NCBI GenBank assembly: GCA_031549115.1
Contig: JAVBQJ010000086.1
Span: 1-58,492, forward strand
Length of the DNA: 58,492 bases
Direction: 5' to 3'
Origin: JAVBQJ01 sp031549115
Lineage (GTDB): Bacteria; Verrucomicrobiota; Lentisphaeria; Victivallales; Victivallaceae
The notes under the pieces were generated by a model. That model ran no database searches. It saw only the letters and a program-made list of their open reading frames with translations, and had not been told where the DNA came from. A program made the translations under genes and the position numbers. Below are positions 33,387 through 43,156 of the stretch, in pieces (within the stretch, counting starts at the first letter, position 1; every line of letters begins with the position of its first letter).

Positions 33387-36151
33387 CCATTCCGGCTTCC
33401 GGACAGGTTTTCCCCGGCGACCCGATCGTCCGGGTGAAGGATGTCCGCCTGCGGTACGGCAAGAAAACCGCTCTGGAAGGCGTGACGCTGGATATTCCGC
33501 CGCGCCGCATGGTCGGCTTCATCGGCCCCGACGGCGTCGGCAAATCCAGTCTGTTGTCGCTGATCACCGGAGCACACGCCATGCAGGAGGGGACGCTGAC
33601 GGTGCTGAACGGCGACATGCGCGACAAAGCGCACCGGAGGCGCGTTTGCCCCCGCATCGCCTATATGCCGCAAGGGCTGGGGAAAAATCTCTATCTCACG
33701 CTGACGGTGGAGGAGAATCTTCAGTTCTTCGCCCGGCTGTTCGGCCATGACGCCGCGGAGCGGCGCCGCCGGATCGACCAACTTACCCGGAGCACCGGCC
33801 TATACCCCTTTCTGGACCGTCCCGCCGGCAAATTGTCCGGCGGCATGAAACAAAAACTGGGGCTGTGCTGTGCTCTGATTCACGACCCGGAGCTCCTGGT
33901 ACTGGACGAACCGACGACCGGCGTCGACCCGCTGGCGCGCCGTCAATTCTGGGAGCTCATCGACAACGTCCGCGCCGAGCAGCCGCAAATGGGAGTCATC
34001 GTCGCCACCGCCTATATGGAGGAGGCGCGGAACTTCGACTGGCTGGTCGCCATGGACGACGGCAAGGTGCTGGCCACCGGCACACCGGAGGAATTGCTGG
34101 CGCAGACCGGAAGCGATTCGCTGGAAACCGCGTTCATCCGCCTCCTGCCCGAAAGCCGGCGCGCCCATCATGAAGACGTCGTCGTGCCGCCGCTGCCGCC
34201 GGGCGATGAAAACGATATCGCCATCGAAGCCCACGGACTGACCCGCCGCTTCAACACCTTTACCGCGGTGGATCACGTCAGTTTCCGTATCCGCCGCGGC
34301 GAAATCTTCGGCTTTCTCGGCTCCAACGGCTGCGGCAAAACCACTACGATGAAAATGCTGACGGGCCTGTTGCCCCCCTCCGAGGGCGAGGCGCGGCTTT
34401 TTGGCCGTCCGGTCGACTCCGGCAGCACCGAGGCGCGGCAGAATCTGGGGTATATGACGCAGGCGTTTTCGCTGTACAGCGAATTGAACGTGCGGCAGAA
34501 CCTGCTGCTGTATGCCCGTTTGTTCCGCATTCCCGAAGCCGAGGTGAAATCCCGGGTCGAGGAGATGCTGGAGCGCTTCGAGCTGAAAAATGTGGCGGAT
34601 GAATTCCCCGACGCGCTGCCGCTGGGCATCAAGCAGCGGCTATCGCTGGCGGCGGCGGTGGTGCACCGGCCGCAGATTCTGATTCTCGACGAACCCACCT
34701 CCGGCGTCGACCCGGTGGCGCGGGACGGCTTCTGGAAGCTCATCATCGAACTGTCGCGCCAGGACCGGGTGACGATTTTCATCACCACCCACTTTATGAA
34801 CGAGGCGGAACGCTGCGACCGCATCTCGATGATGCACGCCGGCAAATCGCTCGCCTGCGATGTCCCGTCGGCTCTGGTCAAAGCGCGCAATACCGCCACC
34901 CTGGAAGAGGCGTTCATCGATTATCTGGTCGAAGCGGAGGCGAAAAACCCGGCACCGGCCCAGACGGCGTCATTTGCTCCGGCACCGCAAAAGACCCGAT
35001 CGCCTTTGCTTCAGCGCCTCTCCGGCGTTTTCAGTTTTCAACGCTGGTACAGCTGCTGCTGGCGGGAAACGTTGGAGCTGTTCCGCGACCCGGTGCGGTT
35101 GACGCTGGCGCTGTTCGGCTCCATACTGCTGATGGTGGTAATGGGTCTCGGCATCAGCATGGACGTGGACAATTTGAGCTTCGCCGTGCTGGATCGCGAC
35201 CAGACCGCGCTGAGCCAGAACTATGCATTGGACATCTCCGGTTCGCGCTATTTCACGGAGAAACCGCCGCTGCTGGATTATGACGATCTCGACTACCGGA
35301 TGCGCAGCGGCGAAATCACCATGGCAGTGGAGCTTCCGCCCGGCTTCGGCCGGATGCTGGAGCAGGGAGTGACGCCGGAGATCGGCATTTGGATCGACGG
35401 CGCCACCCCCATGCGCGCGGAAACCATCCAGGGTTACGTACAGGGCATGCACAGCAAATGGCAGGAAGACCTGATTCTGCGCCGCGCGGGGCAGGATATC
35501 CCGCTCAACGCGGCGATTGAAACACGCTACCGCTACAATCCGAATGTGGAGAGCCTGCCGGCGATGGTTCCGGCGGTGATCCCGATCCTGCTGATGATGA
35601 TTCCGGCCATTCTGGCGGCGCTGGCGGTGGTGCGTGAGAAAGAAATGGGGTCGATCATCAACCTGTATGTCACCCCGTTGACGCCGGCGGAATTTCTGCT
35701 GGGCAAGCAGGCGCCGTATGTGGTGTTTTCGACGCTCAGTTTTCTGCTGCTGCTGCTGATGGCGGTGATCGTGTTCCATGTGCCGATCACGGGAAGTCTG
35801 CCGACGCTGCTGATGGCGCTGCTGATTTACTGCATCATCTCGACGGGGATGGGACTATTGGCCTCGTCGGTGACCAGCAGCCAGATCGCGGTGATCTTCA
35901 TGACCATGATCGGCACGCTGCTGCCGGCGGTCCAGTTCTGCGGGCTGATCAATCCGGTGTCGACGCTGGAGGGTTTCGGCCGCCTCGTCGGCGAATTGTA
36001 CCCGACCACGCACATGCTGCTCATCAGTCGGGGCGTATTCAGCAAGGCGCTGGATTTCAGCGATTTGCATGTGCCGCTTTTCCGTCTGCTCCTGACCGTC
36101 CCCATCATTCTCGGGATCGGCATTTCGCTGCAGAAAAAACAGGCGTCCTGA
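33383..36151 (+). CDS. rbbA: RbbA-like fused ABC ATPase/permease
   Basis: 922 residues, as in E. coli RbbA (YhiH). Order: first nucleotide-binding domain with GPDGVGKS at residues 48-55, KLSGGMKQKLGLCCALIHDPELLVLDEPTTGVDP; second with GSNGCGKTT and LDEPTSGVDP; then an ABC-2 permease domain with six helices (from about residue 550). The unusual Asp in the first P-loop is also found in RbbA. RbbA has been described as ribosome-associated in E. coli, yet the permease and neighbours point to export. AGGAGAGG precedes the ATG at 33383. Confidence 0.92.
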   Translation: MTIPASGQVFPGDPIVRVKDVRLRYGKKTALEGVTLDIPPRRMVGFIGPDGVGKSSLLSLITGAHAMQEGTLTVLNGDMRDKAHRRRVCPRIAYMPQGLGKNLYLTLTVEENLQFFARLFGHDAAERRRRIDQLTRSTGLYPFLDRPAGKLSGGMKQKLGLCCALIHDPELLVLDEPTTGVDPLARRQFWELIDNVRAEQPQMGVIVATAYMEEARNFDWLVAMDDGKVLATGTPEELLAQTGSDSLETAFIRLLPESRRAHHEDVVVPPLPPGDENDIAIEAHGLTRRFNTFTAVDHVSFRIRRGEIFGFLGSNGCGKTTTMKMLTGLLPPSEGEARLFGRPVDSGSTEARQNLGYMTQAFSLYSELNVRQNLLLYARLFRIPEAEVKSRVEEMLERFELKNVADEFPDALPLGIKQRLSLAAAVVHRPQILILDEPTSGVDPVARDGFWKLIIELSRQDRVTIFITTHFMNEAERCDRISMMHAGKSLACDVPSALVKARNTATLEEAFIDYLVEAEAKNPAPAQTASFAPAPQKTRSPLLQRLSGVFSFQRWYSCCWRETLELFRDPVRLTLALFGSILLMVVMGLGISMDVDNLSFAVLDRDQTALSQNYALDISGSRYFTEKPPLLDYDDLDYRMRSGEITMAVELPPGFGRMLEQGVTPEIGIWIDGATPMRAETIQGYVQGMHSKWQEDLILRRAGQDIPLNAAIETRYRYNPNVESLPAMVPAVIPILLMMIPAILAALAVVREKEMGSIINLYVTPLTPAEFLLGKQAPYVVFSTLSFLLLLLMAVIVFHVPITGSLPTLLMALLIYCIISTGMGLLASSVTSSQIAVIFMTMIGTLLPAVQFCGLINPVSTLEGFGRLVGELYPTTHMLLISRGVFSKALDFSDLHVPLFRLLLTVPIILGIGISLQKKQAS

Positions 36152-36203
36152 AGCGCATGACAAACGATACGCCGCATTCGGCGGCAAAAGGAGAGATAAC
36201 GGC

Positions 36204-37331
36204 ATGAGGCAAAAAATAAAGAACATTTTCCAGCTCGGTCTCAAAGAGCTGCGGGGACTCGGGCGCGATCCCCTGATGCTGGGACTGATCCTTTATACGT
36301 TCACCATCGGGGTTTACATCGCCGCCACCGCCAAGCCCGACTCCATCACCAAAGCGGCGCTGGCGATCGTCGACGAAGACAACTCCCAGCTTTCCCAGCG
36401 CATCGGCAACGCGTTTTTTCTGCCCATGTTTCTGCCGCCCGAGCATATCGTGCTGCCGAAAGTCGATCCGGTCATGGACCAGGGGCAGCATACGTTCGTG
36501 CTGGTGATCCCTCCCGATTTTCAGAAGGATGTCATCGCCGGCAACCAGCCGGCATTGCAGTTGAACGTCGACGCCACGCGCATGTCGCAGGCGTTCACCG
36601 GGAGCGGCTATATCCAGCAGATCGTCATGAAGGAGATCCATTCTTTCGTGAGCCGCGAAGATTCCTCCTCGGCGGAGCCCGCCAGCATCGTCGTCCGGAA
36701 CCGCTTCAATCCGAACCTGGTCCAGGCGTGGTTCGGCGGCATGACGGAAATGATCAACAACATCACCATGCTGGCGATCATTCTCACCGGGGCGGCGTTG
36801 ATCCGCGAACGCGAACACGGCACTTTGGAGCACCTGCTGGTGATGCCGGTCACACCGTTTGAAATCATGGCGTCCAAGATCTGGGCGATGGCGCTGGTGG
36901 TGATGTGCGCGTCGGGGCTGTCGCTCCTGTTCGTGATCCAGGGGGCGCTCGGCGCGCCGGTCGAGGGCTCGAAAATACTGTTCATGGCAGGAACGCTGCT
37001 GCATTTGTTCGCCACCACCTCGATGGGGATATTTCTGGCTTCCATGGCCCGCAATATGCCTCAACTCGGCATGCTGCTGCTGCTGGTGCTGCTGCCCATG
37101 CAGATGCTTTCGGGGGGCGTCACGCCCCGGGAGAGCATGCCGCGCGGCGTCCAGTTGGTAATGGAGCTGGCGCCGACCACCCACTTCATGGAGTTGAGTC
37201 AGGGAATTCTATTCCGGGGGGCGGGGCTGGATGTCGTATGGCCGTCCTTTCTGGCTCTGGCGCTGATCGGAACGGTGCTGTTCGTGATCTCGCTGATCTG
37301 CTTCCGCCGGACCGTGGCGCAAGTCTCCTGA
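36204..37331 (+). CDS. yhhJ: ABC-2 type permease, YhhJ-like
   Basis: 375 residues, matching E. coli YhhJ in size and position. One N-terminal helix, a large periplasmic loop and five C-terminal helices, with the signature EREHGTLEHLLVMPVTPFEIM shared by ABC-2 permeases. It completes the yhiI-rbbA-yhhJ exporter. A good ribosome site AAGGAGAG precedes the start. The cargo is unknown. Confidence 0.9.
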   Translation: MRQKIKNIFQLGLKELRGLGRDPLMLGLILYTFTIGVYIAATAKPDSITKAALAIVDEDNSQLSQRIGNAFFLPMFLPPEHIVLPKVDPVMDQGQHTFVLVIPPDFQKDVIAGNQPALQLNVDATRMSQAFTGSGYIQQIVMKEIHSFVSREDSSSAEPASIVVRNRFNPNLVQAWFGGMTEMINNITMLAIILTGAALIREREHGTLEHLLVMPVTPFEIMASKIWAMALVVMCASGLSLLFVIQGALGAPVEGSKILFMAGTLLHLFATTSMGIFLASMARNMPQLGMLLLLVLLPMQMLSGGVTPRESMPRGVQLVMELAPTTHFMELSQGILFRGAGLDVVWPSFLALALIGTVLFVISLICFRRTVAQVS

Positions 37332-37350
37332 TTTTCCTGCGAAGTTACCC

Positions 37351-37391
37351 CTTTCCAAGATGCCGTCGTCTCATGACGGCACCCTGGAAAG
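37351..37391 (+). terminator. candidate terminator hairpin after yhhJ
   Basis: A two-part stem: CTTTCCA (37351-37357) with TGGAAAG (37385-37391), and inside it TGCCGTC (37361-37367) with GACGGCA (37375-37381). There is no T run, so termination may be factor-dependent; it also touches the first GTATTAC box. Confidence 0.5.
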
Positions 37392-37544
37392 TATTACTCC
37401 CGGAACTTTTTTCGTTTTTTTTTGCTTTCCCCTCTTGACAAAAGCCCTTTTTTTGTCTATACTTTATAACAAAGTAATACTCTACCAAAAAAAACACGGA
37501 AAACAATCCGCGGGAATCCGGCAAAAAACCAAGATAAGTATTAC
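37391..37544 (+). promoter_or_regulatory. promoter with three GTATTAC/GTAATAC boxes upstream of the FadR-type regulator
   Basis: TTGACA (37435-37440) and TATACT (37458-37463) have an ideal 17-base spacer. The heptamer GTATTAC occurs at 37391-37397 and 37538-37544, and its reverse complement GTAATAC at 37474-37480 just after the -10. FadR-group proteins bind short AT-rich dyads, so autoregulation is likely. That these boxes are the operator is inferred from placement. Confidence 0.6.
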
Positions 37545-37566
37545 TTACCATCAGGAGATAAAACGT

Positions 37567-38280
37567 ATGACAGCCAGACCATCCTCCCACAATCACTCTT
37601 TGACCGACTTCGCGGTGGAGCGGATTTTACAGTATATCCACGAGAACAATCTGGTGGAGGGGGATCTCCTGCCGTCGGCGGAATTTTTCTGCGGCCAATT
37701 GAATATCTCCCGGGTCAGCTTCCGCGAGGCCATGAGTCAGCTCAAAGGAATGCGCCTGATCGATTCGAGCCGCGGCAAAGGCTTTGTGCTCAGCGCCGGC
37801 AACATCCATCAACTGTACGAATTGATCCTGCCGATCTATCTGAAAAAATGGGACAATATGATCGAACTGGCGGAGCTGCGGACCGTTCAGGAGCTGGGGG
37901 CGTTTCCGCTCGCGGTGCTGCACATCCAGGAGCCGGAGATTCAAAAGCTCGAACAGGTCGTCGACGAGATGTTCGCCGTGGTCAAGCGTCCGAATTTCCT
38001 CTCCGGCGACTACATCCGGCTGGACGCGGAATTCCACCAGACGCTGTGTGCTTCGACTCAGAACCGGCTGCTGGAAATCGTCTCGCGCCATTACTTCCAC
38101 TACTGGCTGGAGTGCCTGAAAACGGTACCGATCGACCGGCAAGAGGATCGCGATACGCTGTACAACTCCACATTGTCGCACCGGACCATCGTCATCGCGA
38201 TCCGTCAGCGGGACACCGAGGTGGGCCTCTTGGCTTTGTACAAGCATTACCAAAAACTGCTGAATTCCTTTCAATCATAA
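37567..38280 (+). CDS. FadR/GntR-family (FCD) regulator
   Basis: 237 residues. A winged helix (FAVERILQYIHENNLVEGDLLPS, NISRVSFREAMSQLKGMRLI) is followed by an all-helical FCD domain with its metal-type residues (RLDAEFHQTLCAST, TLSHRTIVIAI). ATG at 37567 is chosen because AGGAG precedes it; the open frame continues upstream through the promoter. NanR of E. coli belongs to this same subfamily, which fits the sialidase-like gene downstream, but the inducer here is not known. Confidence 0.85.
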   Translation: MTARPSSHNHSLTDFAVERILQYIHENNLVEGDLLPSAEFFCGQLNISRVSFREAMSQLKGMRLIDSSRGKGFVLSAGNIHQLYELILPIYLKKWDNMIELAELRTVQELGAFPLAVLHIQEPEIQKLEQVVDEMFAVVKRPNFLSGDYIRLDAEFHQTLCASTQNRLLEIVSRHYFHYWLECLKTVPIDRQEDRDTLYNSTLSHRTIVIAIRQRDTEVGLLALYKHYQKLLNSFQS

Positions 38281-38301
38281 CCCGAACCCGGAGGAGGAGC
38301 C

Positions 38302-39798
38302 ATGTTGCGCTGGATCGACGCGGCGGTAATCGGAGTCTACTTTCTGGCGGTGACGCTGATCGTATTTTTCGTATCGAGACGCCAGAAAAACAAAGAAGAC
38401 TATCTGATGGGCGGACGTTCGCTGCATTGGTTTCCGGTGGCGCTGTCGGTGGTGGCCGGGGGATTTTCCTCCATCAGTTTCATCGCCGCGCCGGGGTATG
38501 TGTACGCCAACGACCTCGCGTACATGCCGGTGCTGTTCATGGGGCTGTTGAGCATTCCGATCGTCTTTTTCCTGGTCGTGCCGTTCCTGTACAAGCTGTC
38601 GCTGGTTTCGATCTACGAATATCTGGAAACCCGCTTCTGCCCGGCGCTGCGCTATCTGGCGAGCGCGCTGTTCATCATATCCAAGCTCGGTTACCTCGCG
38701 ATGGTGATCTTTGTGTCGTCATTCGCGCTGGCGACCATCACCGGCTTGGCGACATCGACGGTTCTGTTGGGGATCGGTCTAGTCACAGTGATACTGACCA
38801 CATTCGGCGGCATGCGCGGTACCGTCTGGGCCGACTTGCTGCAGTATTTCACGATTATCGTCGGCATCGGCGCGGTCATGGTTTACTTCATCGCCACCGG
38901 CGACGTCGGCACGTATTGGGAGGCGGCGGGCAATGCCGGAAAAACCAAAATGTTCCATTGGGACTGGGATCTGGGAGCGCTGTCGGTCTGGGCGGTATTC
39001 CTGAATTGCACGCTGCTCGGCGTCGCCGGGGTGTGTTCGGACCAGACCAACGTCCAGCGCATGCTGTCGACCCGGTCGCTCCGGGATTCAATGAAAAGCT
39101 ACCTGTTTTCGCTGATTTTCGGCACCCCGGTCATCATCGCCCTTTACGTCATCGGCGTATGGCTGTACGGCTACGTCCAGTTTCACTCCGACGTACCGCC
39201 GGAAATCACCGCTCATGCCGACAAGGTGTTTCCCTACTTCATCGCCCACAAGCTGCCGCCGGTGGTTGCCGGGGTGGTGTTGTCGGCGATTCTCGCCGCC
39301 GGTGTTTCGACCATCGCGGCGGTGCAGCATTCGCTGACCTCGACCTTCATGGTCGATTGGTACGAACGGATCTTCCGCGGTCACTCCGGCGGCAAGAAAT
39401 ACGTGTTGATCAGCCGCAGCGCGTCGCTGTTGTTCGGGTTGCTCGGCATCGGCGGCGCCTTTTACGTGATGTATTTCGGCAACACCATCCTGGAGGCAAG
39501 CCTGATCATCGGCTCGATTTTCGCGCCGCCGCTGGGAGGAATCTATTTGCTGGCGATTTTCACCCGGAGGACCACTTCGGCAGGCGCGGTCGCCGGCTGC
39601 CTGATCGGCACCGCGGTCACCATCCTGTCGTGGTGGGTGGACAAGGTGGACGTGCTGAAGATTAACTTCATGTGGATCGCGGTCTTCGGCATCGTCGCCA
39701 CCTGCGTCTGCGGTTACGCGTTCAGTCTCCTGCCGTTCGCGCCGTCGCGCCGGGAAGCGGCAGCAACAGTCCCAACCATGGAGGAAACCAACGTATGA
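38302..39798 (+). CDS. sodium:solute symporter (SSS family)
   Basis: 498 residues with about thirteen helices. YFLAVTLIVFFVSRRQKNKEDYLMGGRS, SSISFIAAPGYVYAND and VAGVVLSAILAAGVSTIAAVQHS are SSS signatures including the sodium-site serines. Some SSS members import sialic acid (SiaT-type), making that a candidate substrate in view of neighbours. GGAGGAGGAG precedes the start and the stop overlaps the next ATG. Confidence 0.88.
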   Translation: MLRWIDAAVIGVYFLAVTLIVFFVSRRQKNKEDYLMGGRSLHWFPVALSVVAGGFSSISFIAAPGYVYANDLAYMPVLFMGLLSIPIVFFLVVPFLYKLSLVSIYEYLETRFCPALRYLASALFIISKLGYLAMVIFVSSFALATITGLATSTVLLGIGLVTVILTTFGGMRGTVWADLLQYFTIIVGIGAVMVYFIATGDVGTYWEAAGNAGKTKMFHWDWDLGALSVWAVFLNCTLLGVAGVCSDQTNVQRMLSTRSLRDSMKSYLFSLIFGTPVIIALYVIGVWLYGYVQFHSDVPPEITAHADKVFPYFIAHKLPPVVAGVVLSAILAAGVSTIAAVQHSLTSTFMVDWYERIFRGHSGGKKYVLISRSASLLFGLLGIGGAFYVMYFGNTILEASLIIGSIFAPPLGGIYLLAIFTRRTTSAGAVAGCLIGTAVTILSWWVDKVDVLKINFMWIAVFGIVATCVCGYAFSLLPFAPSRREAAATVPTMEETNV

Positions 39799-40922
39799 GC
39801 ATCCGACCTTTTGCCGCCTTCTGCGCCGCGTTGCTGGCAGCCGGCTGCACCGCCGCAGAAATGCGGGTGATTCACTCCGGCATCGTCAACGACCGCATTC
39901 CCAATGCCCAATGCCCGTTCGGCCTCGCCCGCGACGCCGACGGCAGTTACGTGACGGTGTTCGTCAACCATGGCGACGCCGTGGCGGGCTGCACCAACTT
40001 CTTCGCCCGGACGGAAGACCTCGGCAAAAGCTGGAGCGAACCGTTCCTGGAATTCGCGCCGGAGGCGGCCGAGGTCGGAACCGGATTGGCGTTCACCCAG
40101 CTGCGCGACGGTAGAATCCTGGGGGCACTGATGGAAATCACGCACTCCGATACCTCGTTGGAGGGATTCAAAAGCTACCGCACCGGCACCGCGAAAATCG
40201 TCGCCATCGATCTGGAAAAGCAGGAAATCACCCCGGTGGCGGATTTGGCCGCGCCGGTGGCCGCGCTGCCCGCGCCGATGGGCAACAACATCATCGAACT
40301 GAGCAACGGAGACCTGCTGCTGCCGTGCTATGTGTATTCGCAGGGGCCGCCGGAAGCGGATTTCCCCTACGGATCGGGCTTCTACCGCAGCCGCGACGGC
40401 GGCAAAAGCTGGGCAGCCTTCGAACGGATTTTCCGGGAACCGGATCCGGAGCGGCCGCTGGGCTTCAACGAGTCGGTGATTTTCGAAAAAGCGGACGGGA
40501 CACTGGCGGCATTCACCCGGATCGACAGCCGCCCGGTCAACAATATGTGGAAATCGGTTTCCCGTGACCGCGGCGCCACCTGGTCGCCCCCGGAAGAAAC
40601 CGACATTCCGGCGGTTTACCCGGTCGGGCTGCGGACGCAGGCCGGGGATTACCTGCTGACGGCGGGGTACCTCGCAGCGGCGACGCCGCGCACCACCACG
40701 GTATTTTACAGCGCCGACGGCGAACACTTCACCCCGATCGGAGCGCCGTATTATTCGCGCCCCGGCGGCGGTCGGCCGCACAACACCGCGACCGGCGGAT
40801 CGCAGGCGCTGATCGAGACCGAGCCGGGCAAATTCCTGCTGACCTTTTACGGCGCCGACCCGGCGCTGCCGGGCCGTGACAGCTGTTATGTGGACAGTTG
40901 CTACTTCGAGTTGAAAAAATAA
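39795..40922 (+). CDS. sialidase-like (BNR/Asp-box) lipoprotein
   Basis: 375 residues. The start MSIRPFAAFCAALLAAGC carries a lipobox (LAAGC), so the protein is predicted to be lipid-anchored. Asp-box repeats TEDLGKSWSEP, SRDGGKSWAAF and SRDRGATWSPP indicate a six-bladed sialidase-type propeller. RIPNAQCPFGLAR is the region of the catalytic arginine in GH33 enzymes (FRIP). Many relatives in PVC bacteria lack proven sialidase activity, so the substrate is open. It overlaps the symporter stop by four bases. Confidence 0.7.
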   Translation: MSIRPFAAFCAALLAAGCTAAEMRVIHSGIVNDRIPNAQCPFGLARDADGSYVTVFVNHGDAVAGCTNFFARTEDLGKSWSEPFLEFAPEAAEVGTGLAFTQLRDGRILGALMEITHSDTSLEGFKSYRTGTAKIVAIDLEKQEITPVADLAAPVAALPAPMGNNIIELSNGDLLLPCYVYSQGPPEADFPYGSGFYRSRDGGKSWAAFERIFREPDPERPLGFNESVIFEKADGTLAAFTRIDSRPVNNMWKSVSRDRGATWSPPEETDIPAVYPVGLRTQAGDYLLTAGYLAAATPRTTTVFYSADGEHFTPIGAPYYSRPGGGRPHNTATGGSQALIETEPGKFLLTFYGADPALPGRDSCYVDSCYFELKK

Positions 40923-40959
40923 CGGCATAGCCGCAATCCCATCCCCGAAAAGGAGAAAA

Positions 40960-43062
40960 ATGAACATCACGCATGGAGAACTTTGCGCCACCGTCGCGGG
41001 AGGCGCGCTGACGGAGCTCCGTCCGTCGGGAGCTGAAAACTTCGCCGGCGCCCCGGTGCCGTTGTGGGAGGTGACCTTCCGGAACCGCAACGGCGGCAAA
41101 AGCAGGATTCAGGCCGACGCCGCCGGTATGGCCGAGGAGACAGCCGACAGCATCGTCTGGGAGCCCGAATTGGCTCCGGGCTGCCGCTGCCGGATCAAAG
41201 TGACGGTGACGCCGGAGAGCGACAGCCTGACGCTGTGGCAGATCGCGATCGAAGCACTGCCGGAGGAGTGGAGCGTCTTTCAGGTCACCTTCCCCTGCTT
41301 CGACTGGCAGGTCGAGGATTCCGACCGCTACCGGATGGTAATTCCGGCCGACCGCGGCATCGAAAAGGTCAACCCGCTGACCCGGCTGCCCGACCGCAGC
41401 GAACTGTGGGTCCGGCGCAAATTCCGCGAGCGTTCGTATCCGAACGGCTTCGCCACCATGCAGTGTTTCGGCCTGATCCATGACGACCGGCTGCTTTACT
41501 TCGCCGCCCATGATCCCGAACCGGTGGTCAAGAACTTCTACTTCGAACCCGATCCGGCGGCCGGCGTCATCCGGATGCGCCCGACGGTCAAAACCGCGTT
41601 GCGCTACGGCGAAGACTACCGCTCTTTCCCCTGGGCGCTGGGCTTCGGGCGCGGCGACTGGTTCGACGTCGCCACCCGCTACCGCCGCTTCGCGCTGACC
41701 GCGTCGTGGACGCGGGAGGGCGCATTGGAGGACAGTGACCGGACCCCGCGCTGGTACCAGGATACGCCGATCGTGCTGCTGAAAGATTACCGGGGCGAAC
41801 TCTACGACGTCGAAGCCTTCACCCGGGTGGCGGAATACCTCCAAGTGCCGCTGCTGATGCACTATTACATGTGGCACATACCCGCGTTCGACGCCGGCTA
41901 TCCGTTTTTCTTCCCGGCGACGCCGAACTTCCGCAACGATATGAAGCTGCTGCAGCAGGCCGGGATCCGGGTCATGCCCTACATCAACGCCTACTCCGCC
42001 GACACCGAAACCGAAGAGTGGAAGTACCTCGAACCCTCCGCGATCCGCAAAAACGAAGGGTTGGAGCTGCATGCGCAAGTGTGGAGCCAGAACCGCGCCC
42101 TGGCCGCGATGTGCCCGGTCGACCCGTTGTGGCGGCGCATTCTCAGTCTGGTGGCGCTGCGCTGCGTCGAAATGGGCGTGGACGGCGTCTACTTCGACGA
42201 AGTCTCCTGCAGTCCGGCGCACAACTGCTATGCCGACAATCACGGCCACACCCCCGGCGACGAGCGCGCTTTCATCGCCGGGCACCGGCAACTTTTGCGC
42301 GAGTTGCGCCAGGAGGGCCGCCAGATCAATCCGGATCTGATCCTGACCACCGAAAGCTGTTCGGAAGCCTATATGGATGTGCTCGACGGCTATCTGATCG
42401 GCAACAACAACGCCGGTGACGAAGTACCGTTGTTCGAGGCGGTCTACCACGATTACACCATCGGCTTCGGCCAGTATATCTTTTGCGACGAGCTCGACGA
42501 TCCGCGCTTCGCCGGCGCCATCATCGGCAAGTGCGCGCGGCAGTTCATCTACGGGGCGCAATTCGCCTGGTCGCGCATTCCGTTGCTGGCGATTATCGAA
42601 GCCGCGCCGGAAGCGGCCGGGTTCATCAAAACATTGGCGCATGCCAAAGTACGCCATGCCGACTTCCTGACCCGGGGCAAAATGCTGCGGCCGCTGTGCC
42701 TCGACGTCCCGAACCTCACCCAACGCTGGCTGAAAGCGTGGAACGACAACACCGGCGAGGAAACCATCCTCCCGACCGTGCTGAACAGCGTCTGGATCCG
42801 CAACGACACCGCCATCGCCGTGGTGCTGGTCAACATCGGCGCCGAACCGGTCACGGTCACCGTCGAACTGGCGGCGCATCCGGAGGATTATCCGTTGCCG
42901 CAGCGCGGTTCCGTGCGGATCCACGATCACTTTCAGGGCGAATGCCGGGAAGCGATCGCCGCCGGCAACAGCGATGGTTTTTCGTTCCGGCTCGAACCGC
43001 TGCACTGCGCCGTGGCGTCGATCGGCAGCGAAAAACCGTACGGCGTTCACGGTGTCCAATGA
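40960..43062 (+). CDS. DUF6259-type glycosidase-like protein
   Basis: 700 residues, no signal peptide seen. An N-terminal beta-sandwich (residues 1-240) is followed by a TIM barrel. DGVYFDEVSC and LTTESCSEAYMDVLDG give a nucleophile/acid pair in the arrangement of GH36/GH101-like enzymes, and VPLLMHYYMWHI starts the barrel. A small beta domain ends the protein (AVVLVNIGAEPVTVTVEL). It probably acts on imported oligosaccharide. AAAGGAGAAAA is a good ribosome site. Confidence 0.65.
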   Translation: MNITHGELCATVAGGALTELRPSGAENFAGAPVPLWEVTFRNRNGGKSRIQADAAGMAEETADSIVWEPELAPGCRCRIKVTVTPESDSLTLWQIAIEALPEEWSVFQVTFPCFDWQVEDSDRYRMVIPADRGIEKVNPLTRLPDRSELWVRRKFRERSYPNGFATMQCFGLIHDDRLLYFAAHDPEPVVKNFYFEPDPAAGVIRMRPTVKTALRYGEDYRSFPWALGFGRGDWFDVATRYRRFALTASWTREGALEDSDRTPRWYQDTPIVLLKDYRGELYDVEAFTRVAEYLQVPLLMHYYMWHIPAFDAGYPFFFPATPNFRNDMKLLQQAGIRVMPYINAYSADTETEEWKYLEPSAIRKNEGLELHAQVWSQNRALAAMCPVDPLWRRILSLVALRCVEMGVDGVYFDEVSCSPAHNCYADNHGHTPGDERAFIAGHRQLLRELRQEGRQINPDLILTTESCSEAYMDVLDGYLIGNNNAGDEVPLFEAVYHDYTIGFGQYIFCDELDDPRFAGAIIGKCARQFIYGAQFAWSRIPLLAIIEAAPEAAGFIKTLAHAKVRHADFLTRGKMLRPLCLDVPNLTQRWLKAWNDNTGEETILPTVLNSVWIRNDTAIAVVLVNIGAEPVTVTVELAAHPEDYPLPQRGSVRIHDHFQGECREAIAAGNSDGFSFRLEPLHCAVASIGSEKPYGVHGVQ

Positions 43063-43156
43063 ATCACCCCCGAACACAGGAGACCATTCAGTTCCGTTTT
43101 AACGTCCCGGTCGTTTTCAGACATTCGAACAAAACAACTATAGGAGAATACGGGAA

